Both the position numbers and the translations under genes were made by a program. The notes beneath the pieces were generated by a model, which was given only the letters and a program-made list of their open reading frames with translations, was not told the origin of the DNA and made no database searches. Positions 6,883 through 13,783 of a DNA stretch of 17,806 bases are shown here, piece by piece. Where the stretch lies: assembly GCA_030647175.1 (NCBI GenBank), contig JAUSJU010000032.1:1-17806 (forward strand), given 5' to 3'. Each line of letters starts with the position of its first letter. Positions within the stretch are counted from its first letter, which is position 1. Source of the DNA: a bacterium. Its GTDB lineage: Bacteria > Patescibacteriota > Minisyncoccia > Minisyncoccales > UBA10102.

Positions 6883-7098
6883 ATGGAATTCATCGTCAGA
6901 AAACAAGAACGAGAAACCGCACAGGGCCTCATCCGCAGGTTCACGAGGCGCGTGAAAGACAGCGGGGTGCTCAACCAGGCGAGAAAGACCAGATTCAGGC
7001 AGCACGCAAAAAGCAAGACCGTGAGGAAGAAGACGGCTCTCCGCAAGCTTGAAACCCGCAAGGAATATGAAAAGCTCGTAAAGCTGGGACTGAAATAG
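6883..7098 (+). CDS. rpsU: Ribosomal protein bS21
   Basis: Small-subunit protein sitting near the 3' end of 16S rRNA, where the anti-SD lies. The 71 residues include the signature FTRRVKDSGVL (20-30), followed by a long basic helix (ARKTRFRQHAKSKTVRKK) and a C-terminal extension ending KLVKLGLK. No SD lies upstream: the ten bases between the HIT stop and this start are CCACATCATC. In Bacteroidetes, which also use few SDs, bS21 helps hide the anti-SD and its own gene keeps a strong SD; that pattern is not seen here. It probably depends on readthrough from lepB-hisS. Confidence 0.95.
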   Translation: MEFIVRKQERETAQGLIRRFTRRVKDSGVLNQARKTRFRQHAKSKTVRKKTALRKLETRKEYEKLVKLGLK

Positions 7099-7113
7099 TC
7101 CTCGCTTTTTCAT

Positions 7114-7560
7114 ATGACAGCTCTCCAGCAAACAATCAAAGACGATCTTAAAGAGGCCATGAAGGCAAGGCAGGAAGTGAGGATGGGGGCTTTGCGCATG
7201 CTCATGTCCTCTCTTTTGAACGCAGAGAAAGAAAAGCAGCGGGAGCTTGGCGAGGAGGAGATTCAAAGCCTCATAGCTACAGAGGCCAAGAAGAGAAGAG
7301 AGTCTGTGGAGACCTATGAAAAAGCAGGGCGTCCAGAGCTCGCTGAAAAAGAGAAAGAAGAGCTGGACGTGTTTCTCAAATATCTGCCAGAGCAACTTTC
7401 AGAAGATGTGATACGGACCCTCGTGAAAGAGGCGGTAGCTGACACTCAAGCATCTTCTGCTCAAGACATGGGCAAGGTTATGGCTGCTCTCATGCCGAAA
7501 GTGAAAGGAAGAGCTGACGGAGCATTGGTGGGAAGGATCGTGAAAGAAGCTCTTGCGTGA
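7114..7560 (+). CDS. yqeY: YqeY/GatB-like domain protein
   Basis: 148-aa, all-helical protein of the YqeY family, which resembles the tRNA-binding C-terminal domain of GatB. It is often next to rpsU in bacteria. Matching features are the N-terminal helix with LKEAMKARQEVRMGALRML, the central KKRRESVETYEKAGRPELAEKE, then LDVFLKYLPEQLSE, and the C-terminal VMAALMPKVKGRADGALV. The exact role is unknown in the family; an effect on tRNA amidation or on a synthetase has been suggested from the fold. It is last in the lepB operon, 15 nt after rpsU, and is followed by a strong terminator at 7598. Confidence 0.93.
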   Translation: MTALQQTIKDDLKEAMKARQEVRMGALRMLMSSLLNAEKEKQRELGEEEIQSLIATEAKKRRESVETYEKAGRPELAEKEKEELDVFLKYLPEQLSEDVIRTLVKEAVADTQASSAQDMGKVMAALMPKVKGRADGALVGRIVKEALA

Positions 7561-7597
7561 AGCTTTCTACTATTTGTACTTGAAATGAATCATTGAG

Positions 7598-7623
7598 CGC
7601 CGTACCTTCCAGTACGGCGTTTT
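7598..7623 (+). terminator. Intrinsic terminator of the lepB-yqeY operon
   Basis: Perfect eight-bp stem CGCCGTAC (7598-7605) / GTACGGCG (7612-7619) with a 6-nt loop CTTCCA, then TTTT (7620-7623). It lies 37 nt after the yqeY stop. Confidence 0.85.
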
Positions 7624-7654
7624 GTATCGTGTATGCTTGCTTAGACTACACACG

Positions 7655-7693
7655 AAAGAAAAAGCCCCGAGAAGTGTTACCTTCAAGGGGCTT
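7655..7693 (-). terminator. Intrinsic terminator of the secreted-protein gene
   Basis: Read on the minus strand: stem AAGCCCC (7687-7693) / GGGGCTT (7662-7668), with an inner GAAG/CTTC stem and a TGTTAC-region loop, followed by TTTTTCTTT. It lies about 19 nt after the stop of the gene at 7712. Together with the 7598 terminator it fills the 7561-7711 gap. Confidence 0.8.
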
Positions 7694-7711
7694 GGTTTAT
7701 AGCCTTGGCTT

Positions 7712-8503
7712 TTAGCCGAGGCCTAGCGGAGGAGGGAGAATGCAGTTCGAATCGTACCGACTACAGAAAAGTGAAAAGTTGGTGTTAGTCGTTACGCCGT
7801 CTCGCACTTCAATGTTGATCGTCATGTAGAACGTTAACACTCCGCCCGATGATTCCTGTGTCCAGGAGGTCCCTCGACTGTTGGGATCCCGAGGGTTTTG
7901 GAGAAAAGCCATGTAGTCCATCGTGGCGATTACGACGGTGTAACGGCCGGGATGTAGTTGCTCTTGGAATTTGCCATTTACGGTTCGGGCGTATGCGAAC
8001 CCATATTCGCCGGATGAACTCCTTTCGTTTTCTGGAATGATGGCATACCATACGTCCACGGGAAGGTTGATCGAGAGGTCACTGACATTCCCCGAAATCG
8101 TGGCTGGCTCGATCAACTTTTTTACGAAGAAGTCTGCCACATCTGAATATTTGGTGTGACCGACATAATCAGTCATCATTGCCCAATATTGGTGCTCGCC
8201 AGGCTCCATTACCAGGTAAGTCTCGCAGGTTGCAAACGTGCCTTTTCCATTGCACCCGCCTCGTTCTACACCATCTACGACAAGGAGCATTCCTTTTATA
8301 CCGATGCCGGTGTAGTCCCACGCAACGACAGAGAAAAGTGACTGCTCATTGCCGTTTATGTCCGTGTAGAGAGGTGATCTAGAGATCCAAATGTTCATAG
8401 TCGGGGTTGGGTTTCCCGCCGCCTGCGTTGCAGGCGCGAAGGGAAACATGGTCCCCATGAGAATCGCCAGAACACCGAGAGTACGAAGAACTCTTGCCAA
8501 CAT
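7712..8503 (-). CDS. Secreted two-domain beta-sandwich protein, function unknown
   Basis: 263-aa exported protein. Residues 1-29 form a clear signal peptide: basic start (MLARVLR), hydrophobic core, then ATQAAG with cleavage likely after Ala28 or Ala29. Residues about 35-128 look like an Ig-like or cadherin-like domain, with alternating strands and an invariant-looking LVMEPGEHQYWAMMTD; Cys84 and Cys93 could pair. Residues 134-246 resemble the carboxypeptidase-regulatory-like fold (ISGNVSD, then NGKFQEQLHPGRYTVVI, then VRDGVTTNTNFSL). Cys247 and Cys254 could pair near the Pro-rich end (ILPPPLGLG). No catalytic motif or anchoring signal is seen, so it may be an adhesive or structural surface protein. 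It stands alone, with its own promoter, strong SD and terminator, between two housekeeping operons. The domain assignments are fold impressions, not confirmed. Confidence 0.88.
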   Translation of the reverse strand: MLARVLRTLGVLAILMGTMFPFAPATQAAGNPTPTMNIWISRSPLYTDINGNEQSLFSVVAWDYTGIGIKGMLLVVDGVERGGCNGKGTFATCETYLVMEPGEHQYWAMMTDYVGHTKYSDVADFFVKKLIEPATISGNVSDLSINLPVDVWYAIIPENERSSSGEYGFAYARTVNGKFQEQLHPGRYTVVIATMDYMAFLQNPRDPNSRGTSWTQESSGGVLTFYMTINIEVRDGVTTNTNFSLFCSRYDSNCILPPPLGLG

Positions 8504-8510
8504 TGTCTTT

Positions 8511-8516
8511 CCTCCT
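8511..8516 (-). promoter_or_regulatory. Strong Shine-Dalgarno of the secreted-protein gene
   Basis: AGGAGG on the minus strand, seven bases before ATG 8503. It forms one arm of a short palindrome CCTATATAGG (8514-8523). Second of the only two clear SD sequences in the window. Confidence 0.85.
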
Positions 8517-8542
8517 ATATAGGTTGTATTCGAACTAAATAT

Positions 8543-8571
8543 AGAATAGCATATCTTTCTTATAATGTCAA
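8543..8571 (-). promoter_or_regulatory. Promoter of the secreted-protein gene
   Basis: Minus strand -35 TTGACA (perfect, 8566-8571), 17-nt spacer ending TGC, -10 TATTCT (8543-8548). The extended TGn offsets the weaker -10. The predicted start is near 8536, giving a leader of about 33 nt that contains the SD. Confidence 0.7.
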
Positions 8572-8586
8572 GGCATGCTGCTTTTC

Positions 8587-8614
8587 TTGTGTTTGAGAGG
8601 AAACTGAGTACAAT
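8587..8614 (+). promoter_or_regulatory. Promoter of ybeY-ftsA-ftsZ-comEC, leaderless arrangement
   Basis: -10 TACAAT (8609-8614) with a weak -35 TTGTGT (8587-8592, 16-nt spacer). Eight bases separate the -10 from the GTG start at 8623, so transcription should begin at or within two bases of the start codon. Confidence 0.5.
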
Positions 8615-8622
8615 TAAGCATT

Positions 8623-9006
8623 GTGATTGAAATACAGAATCTCACCCGCGAGTCTATTCCCCTAGCCTTTCTCCGCAAGGCAGCTGAGAGCGTTTTGCGC
8701 AAAGAGAAAAAGAGCGGGAGAGATCTTTCCGTAGCAATTGTTGACGAAGAACGCATGAAAGAAATCAGCAGGGCATACAAAGGAAAGAAGGATGCTGCAA
8801 ACGTACTTTCATTTCCCATGAAAGAGTTCGGGCTCGGAGAAGTGGTGCTGTGCAAAAAAGCGATTGCGAAAGATGCCAAGAACTATGGTATAACAGTACA
8901 ACAGGGTATGGCCTTTATGATGGCGCACGGGATCTTGCACCTCTTGGGATATTCGCATAAAGCAATGGAGAGCAAGGAGTCGGCCATCCTCTCTCAATTC
9001 AAATGA
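8623..9006 (+). CDS. ybeY: Endoribonuclease YbeY (rRNA maturation)
   Basis: Metal-dependent RNase involved in 16S rRNA 3'-end processing and ribosome quality control. The 127-aa product is shorter than E. coli YbeY (155 aa). The zinc site HGILHLLGYSH supplies His102, His106 and His112; the usual Asp before the last His is Ser. KDAANVLSFP (56-65) is the other signature. In E. coli the preceding motif is YRGK, with the conserved Arg59; here it is YKGK, so that position is Lys53. The start is GTG at 8623, giving MIEIQNL as in relatives, with no SD. The stop overlaps the ftsA start by four bases (ATGA). It is first in a long operon. Confidence 0.93.
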   Translation: MIEIQNLTRESIPLAFLRKAAESVLRKEKKSGRDLSVAIVDEERMKEISRAYKGKKDAANVLSFPMKEFGLGEVVLCKKAIAKDAKNYGITVQQGMAFMMAHGILHLLGYSHKAMESKESAILSQFK

Positions 9007-10205
9007 AACAACAGCTTATCACGGGACTTGATATAGGATCCACGTCTATGAAGATGATGGTGGCGAGGAAGATAGCTTCAGACTCGCCTTTGGAAATTGT
9101 CGCGTATGCGGAAGAGCCTTCTTCAGGGGTGCGCAAGGGCGTGGTGGTGAATTCGGAAGAGGCCGCAAAGAAGATCATGATGCTGAAGAACCGGATAGAG
9201 AGCGCTATAGGAAAATCTTCCATTGACGAGGTGGTGGTGAATATCGGAGGAAGCCATCTGTTCCTCACTCCTTCAAGGGGCATGGTGGCGGTATCCCGTG
9301 CAGACAGCAATATTTCCCAGGAAGACATTGATCGCGTATTGCAGGGAGCGAGATCTCTTTCCCTGCCTGCAAACAAAGAAGTGCTTGAGGTGTACCCTCG
9401 GCACTTTATTGTTGATGGAGAGGCAGGAATTGAGGACCCTATCGGCATGCGGGGCCTGCGCTTGGAAGTTGAAGCGAACGCCATCTGCGCCTTTTCCCCT
9501 TACGTAAGAAGCCTTGCAGAAACTATTCAGACAGCTGATCTGGGCGTGGCAGATATGATGCCCTCGGTGCTGGCTGCGGCAGAATCAGCGACTACTTCCC
9601 AGCAGCGAGAGCGCGGAGTAGCCTTGATTGAGCTGGGAGCTGCTACGACATCCGTGGTCGTCTTTGAAGAGGGGCACATCCTCCATTTGACGGTGCTTCC
9701 CATAGGATCTGCGAATATCACCCATGATATTGCCATAGGGCTCAGGACAGACCCTGAAACCGCAGAAGCGATAAAGAAAGAATTCGGAAGCTGCAACCCT
9801 TCGCATGGGAAGCGGTCGCGCACGGTGGAGAAAACCGGCATGGGATCGGTATCCTTTTCCCAGAAGCTTCTTTCTCACATCATCGCTTCCCGTTTCCAAG
9901 AGATCTTCCAGCTCGTGCAGAAAGAACTGAAAAAAGCAGGGCGGCAGGGCAAGCTTCCTTCGGGCGTTGTTCTAGCTGGCGGAGGAGCAAAGCTTCCCGG
10001 AGTAGCAGATCTCGCAAAGAAGGAATTCAAGCTTGCAGTACGAGTGGGAAGTCCTTTGGAAATGGTGAACGCCCAGGACGATCCTTCAATGCTCGTGGTC
10101 GCAGGATTGGTGAGGCGCGCAGCCGAGCTGACGGACGGAAAAGAATACGGAGGAGGAGACTTTTTCAAGAAGGTGAAGAAAGTGCTGAAAGCATTTATTC
10201 CATGA
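9003..10205 (+). CDS. ftsA: Cell division protein FtsA
   Basis: Actin-like ATPase that tethers FtsZ to the membrane. 400 aa, normal length. Phosphate-1 loop is GLDIGSTSMKMMVA (8-21). The 1C subdomain follows, with YPRHFIVDGEAGIEDPIGMRG (131-151). The second nucleotide lobe has LIELGAATTSVVVF (208-221), in which the usual Asp of DxGxxTT is Glu210. GVVLAGGGAKLPGV (321-334) contacts the adenosine. The C-terminus GGDFFKKVKKVLKAFIP is a good amphipathic membrane-targeting helix. It overlaps ybeY and ftsZ by ATGA at each end, so translation of all three is probably coupled. Confidence 0.96.
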   Translation: MKQQLITGLDIGSTSMKMMVARKIASDSPLEIVAYAEEPSSGVRKGVVVNSEEAAKKIMMLKNRIESAIGKSSIDEVVVNIGGSHLFLTPSRGMVAVSRADSNISQEDIDRVLQGARSLSLPANKEVLEVYPRHFIVDGEAGIEDPIGMRGLRLEVEANAICAFSPYVRSLAETIQTADLGVADMMPSVLAAAESATTSQQRERGVALIELGAATTSVVVFEEGHILHLTVLPIGSANITHDIAIGLRTDPETAEAIKKEFGSCNPSHGKRSRTVEKTGMGSVSFSQKLLSHIIASRFQEIFQLVQKELKKAGRQGKLPSGVVLAGGGAKLPGVADLAKKEFKLAVRVGSPLEMVNAQDDPSMLVVAGLVRRAAELTDGKEYGGGDFFKKVKKVLKAFIP

Positions 10206-11149
10206 ACCAGAATATGAAAACCGTTATTAAAGTGGTGGGGCTCGGAGGAGCAGGATGCAATACGGTAGACCGCATGGTGCAGTGCAAGGTGAAGGGGATT
10301 GAATTGATAGCTGGAAACACGGACGTGCAGGATCTGAAGAAGATCCGAGCGGACGTGAAAATCCAGCTCGGGAAAGAAAGCACCAGGGGATTGGGAGCAG
10401 GGATGAATCCTGAGGTAGGGAAAAAAGCAGCGCAAGAATCTGCTGAAGATCTGCGCAAAGCCTTGGCCGGAGCCGACATGATCTTTCTTGCCGCCGGTCT
10501 CGGAGGAGGCACGGGAGGAGGGGCGATTCCCGTGGTTGCCGAAATCGCAAAGTCCCTCAACGCCCTTTGCGTTGCCGTTGTCACCACGCCGTTCTCTTTT
10601 GAAGGCGCGTGGAGAGCAAGGAACGCAGCCCATGCGTTAGAGGAGCTTCGCCATAAAGTGGATACGCTTCTCGTGATTCCCAACGACAAGGTGGTAGAGC
10701 TGGCTGCGGAAGAAACGTCGTTGCTGGACGCGTTCTGGAAGGCAGATGAAGTATTGAGGCAGGCGGTCCAGGGGATCTCAGACCTCATCGTGAAACCGGG
10801 GATCATTAATGTAGATTTTGCCGACGTGAAATCGGTCATGCTCCACGGATCCCAGGCGGTGTTCGGGCAGGGGGTATCCAAAGGGGAGAAACGCATAGCG
10901 AACGCTTTGGAAGAAGCTCTCCATTCTCCGCTCCTGACCCTTTCCATTGAAGGAGCAAAGGGATTGCTCATCAATATCTCAGGGTCTAAAGACCTTCGTC
11001 TTTCAGAGGTGGAAGAGGCTTCGTCTATCGTGAGGAGAAAGGTGAGCGGCGAAGCAAAGATCATCGTTGGAGCAATGTACGACACGTCGCTGAAAGCCGG
11101 GGAGATACGAGTCACCGTCTTGGCTACCGGACTGAAGAGCCAGGAATGA
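10202..11149 (+). CDS. ftsZ: Cell division protein FtsZ, lacking the C-terminal tail
   Basis: Tubulin-like GTPase that forms the division ring. Residues 1-315 cover the globular part only. GLGGAGCNTV (13-22) opens the GTP site. The tubulin signature GGGTGGG (101-107) carries Gly106 where most bacteria have Thr. The catalytic T7 loop NVDFADVKSVM (203-213) is intact. The C-terminal domain ends with RVTVLATGLKSQE, exactly where the globular fold ends. The flexible linker and the conserved C-terminal peptide that binds FtsA, ZipA or SepF are missing. The stop is in-frame and overlaps the comEC ATG (ATGA), so this is an ordered gene end rather than an obvious frameshift. E. coli FtsZ has 383 residues. 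Confidence 0.96.
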   Translation: MNQNMKTVIKVVGLGGAGCNTVDRMVQCKVKGIELIAGNTDVQDLKKIRADVKIQLGKESTRGLGAGMNPEVGKKAAQESAEDLRKALAGADMIFLAAGLGGGTGGGAIPVVAEIAKSLNALCVAVVTTPFSFEGAWRARNAAHALEELRHKVDTLLVIPNDKVVELAAEETSLLDAFWKADEVLRQAVQGISDLIVKPGIINVDFADVKSVMLHGSQAVFGQGVSKGEKRIANALEEALHSPLLTLSIEGAKGLLINISGSKDLRLSEVEEASSIVRRKVSGEAKIIVGAMYDTSLKAGEIRVTVLATGLKSQE

Positions 11150-12519
11150 GCGTTTCCAAGGGCCTTTTTCTTTTCGGGATCGGGTGGATAGGAGGGATTG
11201 CTCTGCATTCGTTTGTTCCTGTTGAGCCGCGAGGAATACTCGCGCTTTTATTTGCAGGAATATTTGCTCTGGCCATTTTTCGGAGGAGAGGATTGGGAAT
11301 AGCCCTCATGCTTTTCGCATGCTGTCTCGGCGTTCTCTACCACTCTGCATCGTTGGAGAACGAGGCAGAACATGCGAACTCCTACTCCCCGTTCTTCAAC
11401 AAGGAGGTGATTGTGAAGGGGCGTATTGCAGAGGAGCCGGAAGAGCGGAGAGAAGTAGGGAGAATCCAGATGCAAGCCCAGGGATTTGAAGGACAGATTC
11501 TTTTATTCCTTGAGGTTGACCATGGATTTTCGTATGGAGATATCATTGAGGCAAGGGGCATATTGGAAGAAGCTCCTGTGTTTGAAGATTTTGACTACCG
11601 GGCATTCCTGCGAAAGGACGGGGTGTTCGCTACAATGCGAAACCCTGAAGTAAAGCTCGTGGAGCGACAAGCATATCGGAATCTCGGGGAAGCTTTGTAC
11701 GGCAAGCTTCTTTCCTGGAAAGAGGGACGGCGCGAAGATCTGTACAGAACATTTTCTCCTTTAGAGGGAGCTGTGCTGGGAGCCACGCTCTTGGCTGACA
11801 AACGCATGTGGACAGAAGCATTTGAGGCAAAGCTCAACGGCACAGGGCTCACGCACGTGACCGCCATATCAGGACAGCACGTGGCCATCTTCATCTCTCT
11901 TCTCACGCCGTTCTTTCTGTGGCTCGGATTATGGAAGCAACAGGCATATATGATTACCTTGGGGCTCGTCGGGATATTCATCCTGCTCACAGGAGGGGAC
12001 GCGGCAGCACTCCGCGGAGGATTCATGGGATCTCTCGCTTCTCTGGGGGTGATATGGGGAAGGCAGAGCCAGAGCATGCGTCTTCTCGTATTGGCTGGAT
12101 CTGTCATGCTGCTGTTTAATCCGTTTCTTCTTGCAAGAGACGCAGGCTTCCAGCTTTCATTCTTGGCGGTGCTCGGCATTCTTCTGTTCTCTTTACGCCT
12201 CCAGGAGTTCTTGAGGTTTCTCCCGAAAGACTTTGGCATCCGTGAAGCAGGATCCATGACCATAGCCGCCCAAGTGTTCACTACGCCCCTTCTCATATTC
12301 ATCTTCGGAAGGGTATCTCTCCTGAGCCCTATTACGAATATTCTCATAGGGCCGGTAGTCCCCATGCTCCTTTCTGCGGGGCTTTTGTTCCTCTGTTTTT
12401 CCTGGATTCCTTTCAGCATCCTTCTTGCCGCGCCTCTCCACATGATGCTTTCCTATTTTCTTTTCATCGTAGACAGCTTTTCTGCTCTTCCGTTCGGGGT
12501 GCTGGAAAGTATACAATAG
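11146..12519 (+). CDS. comEC: ComEC/Rec2-family DNA uptake channel protein, no nuclease domain
   Basis: Inner-membrane channel for single-stranded DNA in natural transformation. 457 aa, against roughly 750 for full-length ComEC. Two or three N-terminal membrane segments (about 5-65) precede an OB-like external domain (about 85-172, the DUF4131-type region). The competence domain follows, with the signature GLTHVTAISGQHVAI (234-248; usually LAVSGLHV), an ALRGGFMG helix (288-295) and ARDAGFQLSFLAVLGI (330-345), and several more membrane segments up to residue 450. The protein ends there, so the metallo-beta-lactamase-like nuclease domain is absent. It is the fourth gene in the ybeY-ftsA-ftsZ chain. 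Confidence 0.93.
   Translation: MSVSKGLFLFGIGWIGGIALHSFVPVEPRGILALLFAGIFALAIFRRRGLGIALMLFACCLGVLYHSASLENEAEHANSYSPFFNKEVIVKGRIAEEPEERREVGRIQMQAQGFEGQILLFLEVDHGFSYGDIIEARGILEEAPVFEDFDYRAFLRKDGVFATMRNPEVKLVERQAYRNLGEALYGKLLSWKEGRREDLYRTFSPLEGAVLGATLLADKRMWTEAFEAKLNGTGLTHVTAISGQHVAIFISLLTPFFLWLGLWKQQAYMITLGLVGIFILLTGGDAAALRGGFMGSLASLGVIWGRQSQSMRLLVLAGSVMLLFNPFLLARDAGFQLSFLAVLGILLFSLRLQEFLRFLPKDFGIREAGSMTIAAQVFTTPLLIFIFGRVSLLSPITNILIGPVVPMLLSAGLLFLCFSWIPFSILLAAPLHMMLSYFLFIVDSFSALPFGVLESIQ
12512..12517 (+). promoter_or_regulatory. Possible internal -10 before the GT-B gene
   Basis: TACAAT six bases before the ATG at 12524, the same spacing as in front of pth. No good -35 is seen, so this is only suggestive of a secondary start for the glycan genes. 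Confidence 0.25.
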
Positions 12520-12523
12520 GACT

Positions 12524-13783
12524 ATGCCTCTTTCTCGGAAAAAAGCATGGGTGGTCACAGCTGACATGGGATATGGGCACCAGAGAGCGACTTGGCCTTT
12601 GCGGAACATGGCGCTAAAGAACCGGGTGATCGTGGCGAACGCGTATCCCGGCATGCCAAGCGGGGACGCCTCCCTATGGAAGGAAGTCAGGATGTTCTAC
12701 GAGGCTATTTCCCGATTTACGAAGTTCCCCGTCATCGGAGATCTCGTATTCAGCCTATTTGACAGCTTCCAGAGGATTGAAGAATTCTACCCTCGTGCCA
12801 AGAGCTTTGCAGAGCCCAGTTTTCAGTTGCGCCAGACATACGGATTGATGAAGACGCATTCATGGGGAAAGCATCTCATCGGTCAGCTTTCAAAAAACCC
12901 TCTCCCTTTGATCACGTCGTTTGCCCCTGTAGCTTTAATGGCAGAATACTGGAAGTACCCGGGCCCCGTATTCCTCATTGTCACAGACAGCGACATCTCG
13001 CGGTCATGGGCTCCGCTCAAAGCTACCAGAACCAGGATCCTGTACTGCGCTTCCACGGAACGATCGAAAGAACGGTTGCAATCCTACGGAGTTCCGAAAC
13101 GGAACATCAAGGTGACGGGATTTCCTCTGCCAGAAGAATCTCTTGGAAAAAGTATGGAGAAAGCTCTCTCAAGAAGAGTCTCTTTGTTGGATCCCTACAA
13201 AAAGTACCGGGGAAAATATAAAGCTCACATCAGTCAGTATCTCAAGAAAGCGCCATCTCAGAATACAAAGGCAGTTACGGTAAGTTTTGCCATAGGCGGC
13301 GCTGGAGCCCAGGACGATGTTGCCCATGCCGTAATGGAGAGTTTAAAACCCCTGTTGCGCGAAGGAAACGTCAGGCTCAGCATTGTTTTGGGCACGCATG
13401 GAGAATTGCGGGCAAAGTTTCCCAAAACAAAAGGCGTGACCGTTGAAGCATTTTCTACGAAAGAAACCTACTTCCGGTCGTTCCCGAAGATTATAGAGCA
13501 GACGGATATCCTCTGGACCAAGCCTTCAGAGCTTGTATTCTATGCGGCTCTCGGCATCCCTTTGCTCCTTGCTCCTCCGATAGGATCTCAAGAGGTGCAG
13601 AACAGGAAGTGGGTGCTGGACGTTGGAGCAGGCATGGACCAGATGGACCCCAAGCTTTGCCATCAGTGGCTTCCGGATCTGATTGCGAATGGCAGGTTAG
13701 CTGAAGCCGCAATGCAGGGATTCGTGGAAATGGAAAAGAACGGCACCTCAGCTATCAAAAAGTTTGTTGCAACGCACTCATGA
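12524..13783 (+). CDS. GT-B glycosyltransferase, MGDG synthase/UgtP-like
   Basis: Probable transfer of a sugar from a nucleotide donor to a lipid or polyprenyl carrier at the inner face of the membrane. The 419-aa product has the two-lobe GT-B plan. The N-terminal lobe opens with WVVTADMGYGHQRAT (9-23), which matches the GHGH loop of diacylglycerol glycosyltransferases, and has FLIVTDSDISRSW (150-162). NIKVTGFPLP (194-203) leads to the second lobe. There, FAIGGAGAQ (255-263) and KPSELVFYAALGIPLLL (333-349) with QEVQN (356-360) form the donor site seen in MurG/UgtP relatives. No membrane segment is predicted. It starts four bases after comEC and overlaps the next gene by ATGA. MurG itself is less likely because the acceptor-side motifs differ. 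The actual sugar and acceptor are unknown. Confidence 0.8.
   Translation: MPLSRKKAWVVTADMGYGHQRATWPLRNMALKNRVIVANAYPGMPSGDASLWKEVRMFYEAISRFTKFPVIGDLVFSLFDSFQRIEEFYPRAKSFAEPSFQLRQTYGLMKTHSWGKHLIGQLSKNPLPLITSFAPVALMAEYWKYPGPVFLIVTDSDISRSWAPLKATRTRILYCASTERSKERLQSYGVPKRNIKVTGFPLPEESLGKSMEKALSRRVSLLDPYKKYRGKYKAHISQYLKKAPSQNTKAVTVSFAIGGAGAQDDVAHAVMESLKPLLREGNVRLSIVLGTHGELRAKFPKTKGVTVEAFSTKETYFRSFPKIIEQTDILWTKPSELVFYAALGIPLLLAPPIGSQEVQNRKWVLDVGAGMDQMDPKLCHQWLPDLIANGRLAEAAMQGFVEMEKNGTSAIKKFVATHS

Noticed and set aside
6456..7395. Minus-strand open frames opposite HIT, rpsU and yqeY
   Set aside because: Two overlapping frames in different phases, both antisense to clear genes; hydrophobic, Leu/Phe-rich products are typical of the complement of Lys/Glu-rich helices.
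7561..7711. Possible small RNA or tRNA in the gap between yqeY and the secreted-protein gene
   Set aside because: The two hairpins are ordinary convergent terminators, one per strand; there is no cloverleaf and no promoter.
8514..8523. Palindrome CCTATATAGG as a repressor operator
   Set aside because: Only ten bases, and half of it is explained by the SD; no second copy elsewhere in the window supports an operator.
10195..11208. Long minus-strand open frame opposite ftsZ (337 codons)
   Set aside because: Antisense shadow of ftsZ; the composition is Ser/Ala/Pro-rich, as expected from reading the complementary strand of a GC-balanced gene.
11595..12443. Minus-strand open frame of 282 codons opposite comEC
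   Set aside because: Antisense to the ComEC membrane domain; the product is Arg/Met-rich with no motif and no start signals.
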